DNA of 64,000 bases from Euonymus europaeus (lineage: Eukaryota; Streptophyta; Magnoliopsida; Celastrales; Celastraceae). The notes beneath the pieces were generated by a model, which was not told the DNA's origin, ran no database searches, and was given only the letters and a program-made list of their open reading frames with translations. The translations under genes were made by a program, and so were the position numbers. The stretch lies in the NCBI GenBank assembly GCA_963580455.1, contig OY756967.1, positions 14,406,501-14,470,500 of the forward strand, read 5' to 3'. Each line of letters starts with the position of its first letter. Within the stretch, counting starts at the first letter, position 1. Shown here one piece after another: positions 62,387-64,000 of this stretch.

Positions 62387-64000
62387 CGATGCCAAAACAG
62401 CAACTTTCAATGACAAATGGACAAAACCGTTAAAAGCTCCTCCATAGAGAGAGTTGAGCAACTTCGGACAATCAAAGTTGCTCGGTGTACACTTTTTTAT
62501 GTTCTTCTATGTCAAATTTTATGAGTATAAGTTTCCAAGATTATTTCGATAGCAAAAGATGAACTTTCTATGACAAATGGACAAAACCTTTAAAAGCTCC
62601 TTCATAGAGAGAGTTGAGCAACTTTGGAACATCAAAGTTGCTCGGTGTACACTTTTTATTGTTTTTCTATGTCAAATTTTATGAGTAAAAGCTTCCTAGA
62701 TTATTCCGATGCAAAAATGCCAAGTTTCAATGACAAATGGAGAAAACTGTTAAAAGCTCCATCATAGAGAGAGTTGACCAATTTCGGACCATCAAAGATG
62801 GTCGGTGTACAAGTTTTATTGTTCTTCTATGTCAAATTTTATGAGTCTAAGATTCCAAGATTAATTCGATGCCAAAACAGCAACTTTCTATGACAAATGT
62901 ACAAAACCGTTAAAAACTCCTCCATAGAGAGAGTTGAGCAACTTCGGACAATCAAAGTTGCTCGGTGTTAACTTTTTAATGTTCTTCTATGTCAAATTTT
63001 ATGAGTATAAGCTTCCAAGATTATTTCGATGGGAAAAGACCAACTTTCTATAACAAATGGACAGAACCTTTAAAAGCTCCTCCATAGAGAGAGTTGAGCA
63101 ACTTTGGAACATCAAAGTTGCTCGGTGTACACTTTTTATTGTTTCTCTATGTCAAATTTTATGAGTATAAGCTTCCTAGATTATTCCGATGCAAAAATCC
63201 CAAGTTTCTATGACAAATGGAGAAAACTGTTAAAAGCTCCATCATAGAGAAAGTTGACCAATTTCGGACCATCAAAGATGGTCGGTGTACAAGTTTTATT
63301 GTTCTTCTATGTCAAATTTTATGAGTCTAAGATTCCAAGATTATTTCGATGCCAAAACAGCAACTTTCTATGACAAATTTACAAAACCGTTAAAAGCTCC
63401 TCCATAGAGAGAGTTAAGCAACTTCGGACGATCAAAGTTTCTCGGTGTACACTTTTTATTGTTCTTCTATGTAAAATTTTATGAGTATAAGCTTCCTAGA
63501 TTATTTCGATGCCAAAATCTCAAGTTTCTATGACAAATGGAAAAAACTGCTAAAAGCTCCTTCAAAGAGAGAGCTGACCAATTTCGGACAATCAAAGATG
63601 ATCGGTGTACACGTTTTAGTGTTCTTCTATGTCAAATTTTATGAGTATTAGCTTCCAAGATTATTTGGATGCCAAAACAGCAACTTTCAATAACCAATGG
63701 ACAAAACCGTTAAAAGCTCCTCCATAAAGAGAGTTGAGCAACTTCGGACAATCAAAGTTGCTCGGTGTACACTTTTTTATGTTCTTCTATGTCAAATTTT
63801 ATGAGTATAAGCTTCCAAGATTATTTCGATGGGAAAAGACCAACTTTCTATGACAAATGGACAAAACCTTTAAAAGCTCCTCCATAGAGAGAGTTGAGCA
63901 ACTTTGGAACATCAAAGTTGCTCGGTGTACACTTTTTATTGTTTCTCTATGTCAAATTTTATGAGTATAAGCTTCCTAGATTATTCCGATCCAAAAATCC
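62387..64000. repeat. Satellite continuing to the window end
   Basis: About ten monomers: D ('gatagcaaaag', near 62548), E, F-like, then D ('gatgggaaaag') near 63026 and 63826. The section 63020-64000 resembles 60949-61930 at an offset of about 2,080 bp (13 monomers). The array is cut by the window edge in mid-monomer at 'gattattccgatcc'. Confidence 0.8.

Larger units (their letters stand above)
1..64000. repeat. Satellite array of ~160-bp monomers filling the window
   Basis: The whole window is a head-to-tail array of a monomer close to 160 bp, about 400 copies. Landmarks recur once per monomer in the same order: 'ctcggtgtacac', 'tctatgtcaaattttatgag', 'aagcttcc', 'gattatttcgatg', 'gttaaaagctcct', 'tagagagagttga', 'cttcgga'. 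I saw no inverted monomer and no insertion of unrelated sequence, and the array runs off both ends. Most monomers carry a HindIII site (AAGCTT). From family knowledge, nucleosome-length satellites in long homogeneous arrays with higher-order repeats are typical of plant and animal centromeres. The centromeric role and plant origin are inferences; the satellite array itself is directly visible. Confidence 0.98.

Noticed and set aside
1..64000. CENP-B box like that of primate alpha satellite
   Set aside because: The segments around 'cttcgga' and 'tttcgatg' share only the TTCG core. The required CGGG at the far end and the internal A are not both present in any copy I examined.
1..64000. CRISPR array
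   Set aside because: Repeats are about 160 bp with no unique spacers, and every base belongs to a monomer of the same family. There are no cas genes.
1..64000. Transposable element or retrotransposon insert
   Set aside because: I looked for breaks in the monomer register, long terminal repeats, poly-A tracts and target-site duplications. The register runs through the whole window with only 1-2 bp steps.
1..64000. tRNA, rRNA or other structured RNA gene
   Set aside because: The only strong stem is the short monomer hairpin. No cloverleaf or rRNA-like sequence is visible.
1..64000. Naming the species from the monomer
   Set aside because: Length and composition fit several plant centromeric satellites, and a 40-bp substructure recalls carrot, but I cannot match the sequence to a known consensus from memory.

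Overview
The window is one uninterrupted block of AT-rich satellite DNA, about 63% A+T in a counted monomer. It is built head-to-tail from roughly 400 monomers of about 160 bp, all in the same orientation. I found no protein-coding gene, RNA gene, transposon, CRISPR array or unique-sequence island. Short open frames exist, but they are by-products of reading the repeat. A long, homogeneous tandem array of nucleosome-sized monomers with higher-order repeats is typical of eukaryotic (peri)centromeric heterochromatin. Monomer length and composition resemble plant centromeric satellites more than primate alpha satellite, and no CENP-B box is visible. The plant assignment is an inference; I do not recognise the species.

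The monomers fall into ordered classes. Two broad groups tend to alternate, giving a 320-bp dimer. Group A carries 'agcaactttcaatgac' and 'gttgagcaacttcgg'. Group B carries 'tcccaagtttctatga' and 'gttgaccaatttcgg'. Further diagnostic classes are C (1 bp short, 'cctcatagag', 'acgttatagtg'), D ('gatagcaaaag' or 'gatgggaaaag'), E ('gatgcaaaaatc', 'agatggtcgg') and F ('gttaagcaac', 'agtttctcgg'). D-E-F usually occur in that order, so the array is a patchwork of older higher-order units.

Layout: 0-14 kb is an older mosaic with 8-mer (1,277 bp), 5-mer (799 bp), about 7-mer (1,118 bp), dimer (320 bp) and 6-mer (960 bp) repeats. From 14.03 to 27.66 kb, about 6.6 kb is present twice at an offset of 7,033-7,034 bp. 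From 27.7 to 30.1 kb is a dispersed relative of the 42.5-48.1 kb unit. From 30.1 to 35.84 kb there is a 958-bp repeat followed by a 2,237-bp 14-mer duplication with only two mismatches seen. From 35.65 to 42.08 kb there are four copies of a 1,599-bp 10-mer, with about six variant sites seen. From 42.5 to 48.1 kb a unit of about 2.7-2.9 kb is duplicated, one copy lacking a monomer. From 48.4 to 60 kb there are nested 3,197-bp (20-mer), 4,160-bp (26-mer) and 1,120-bp (7-mer) repeats. From 59.3 to 64 kb there are 5-mer and 10-mer repeats.

There are no genes to act together. The most interesting content is structural. It comprises a within-monomer inverted repeat whose two arms change together in some subfamilies, a second and different inverted repeat in another monomer class, traces of a 4 x 40 bp substructure, a hybrid monomer fixed inside the youngest higher-order repeat, and layered expansions of clearly different ages.
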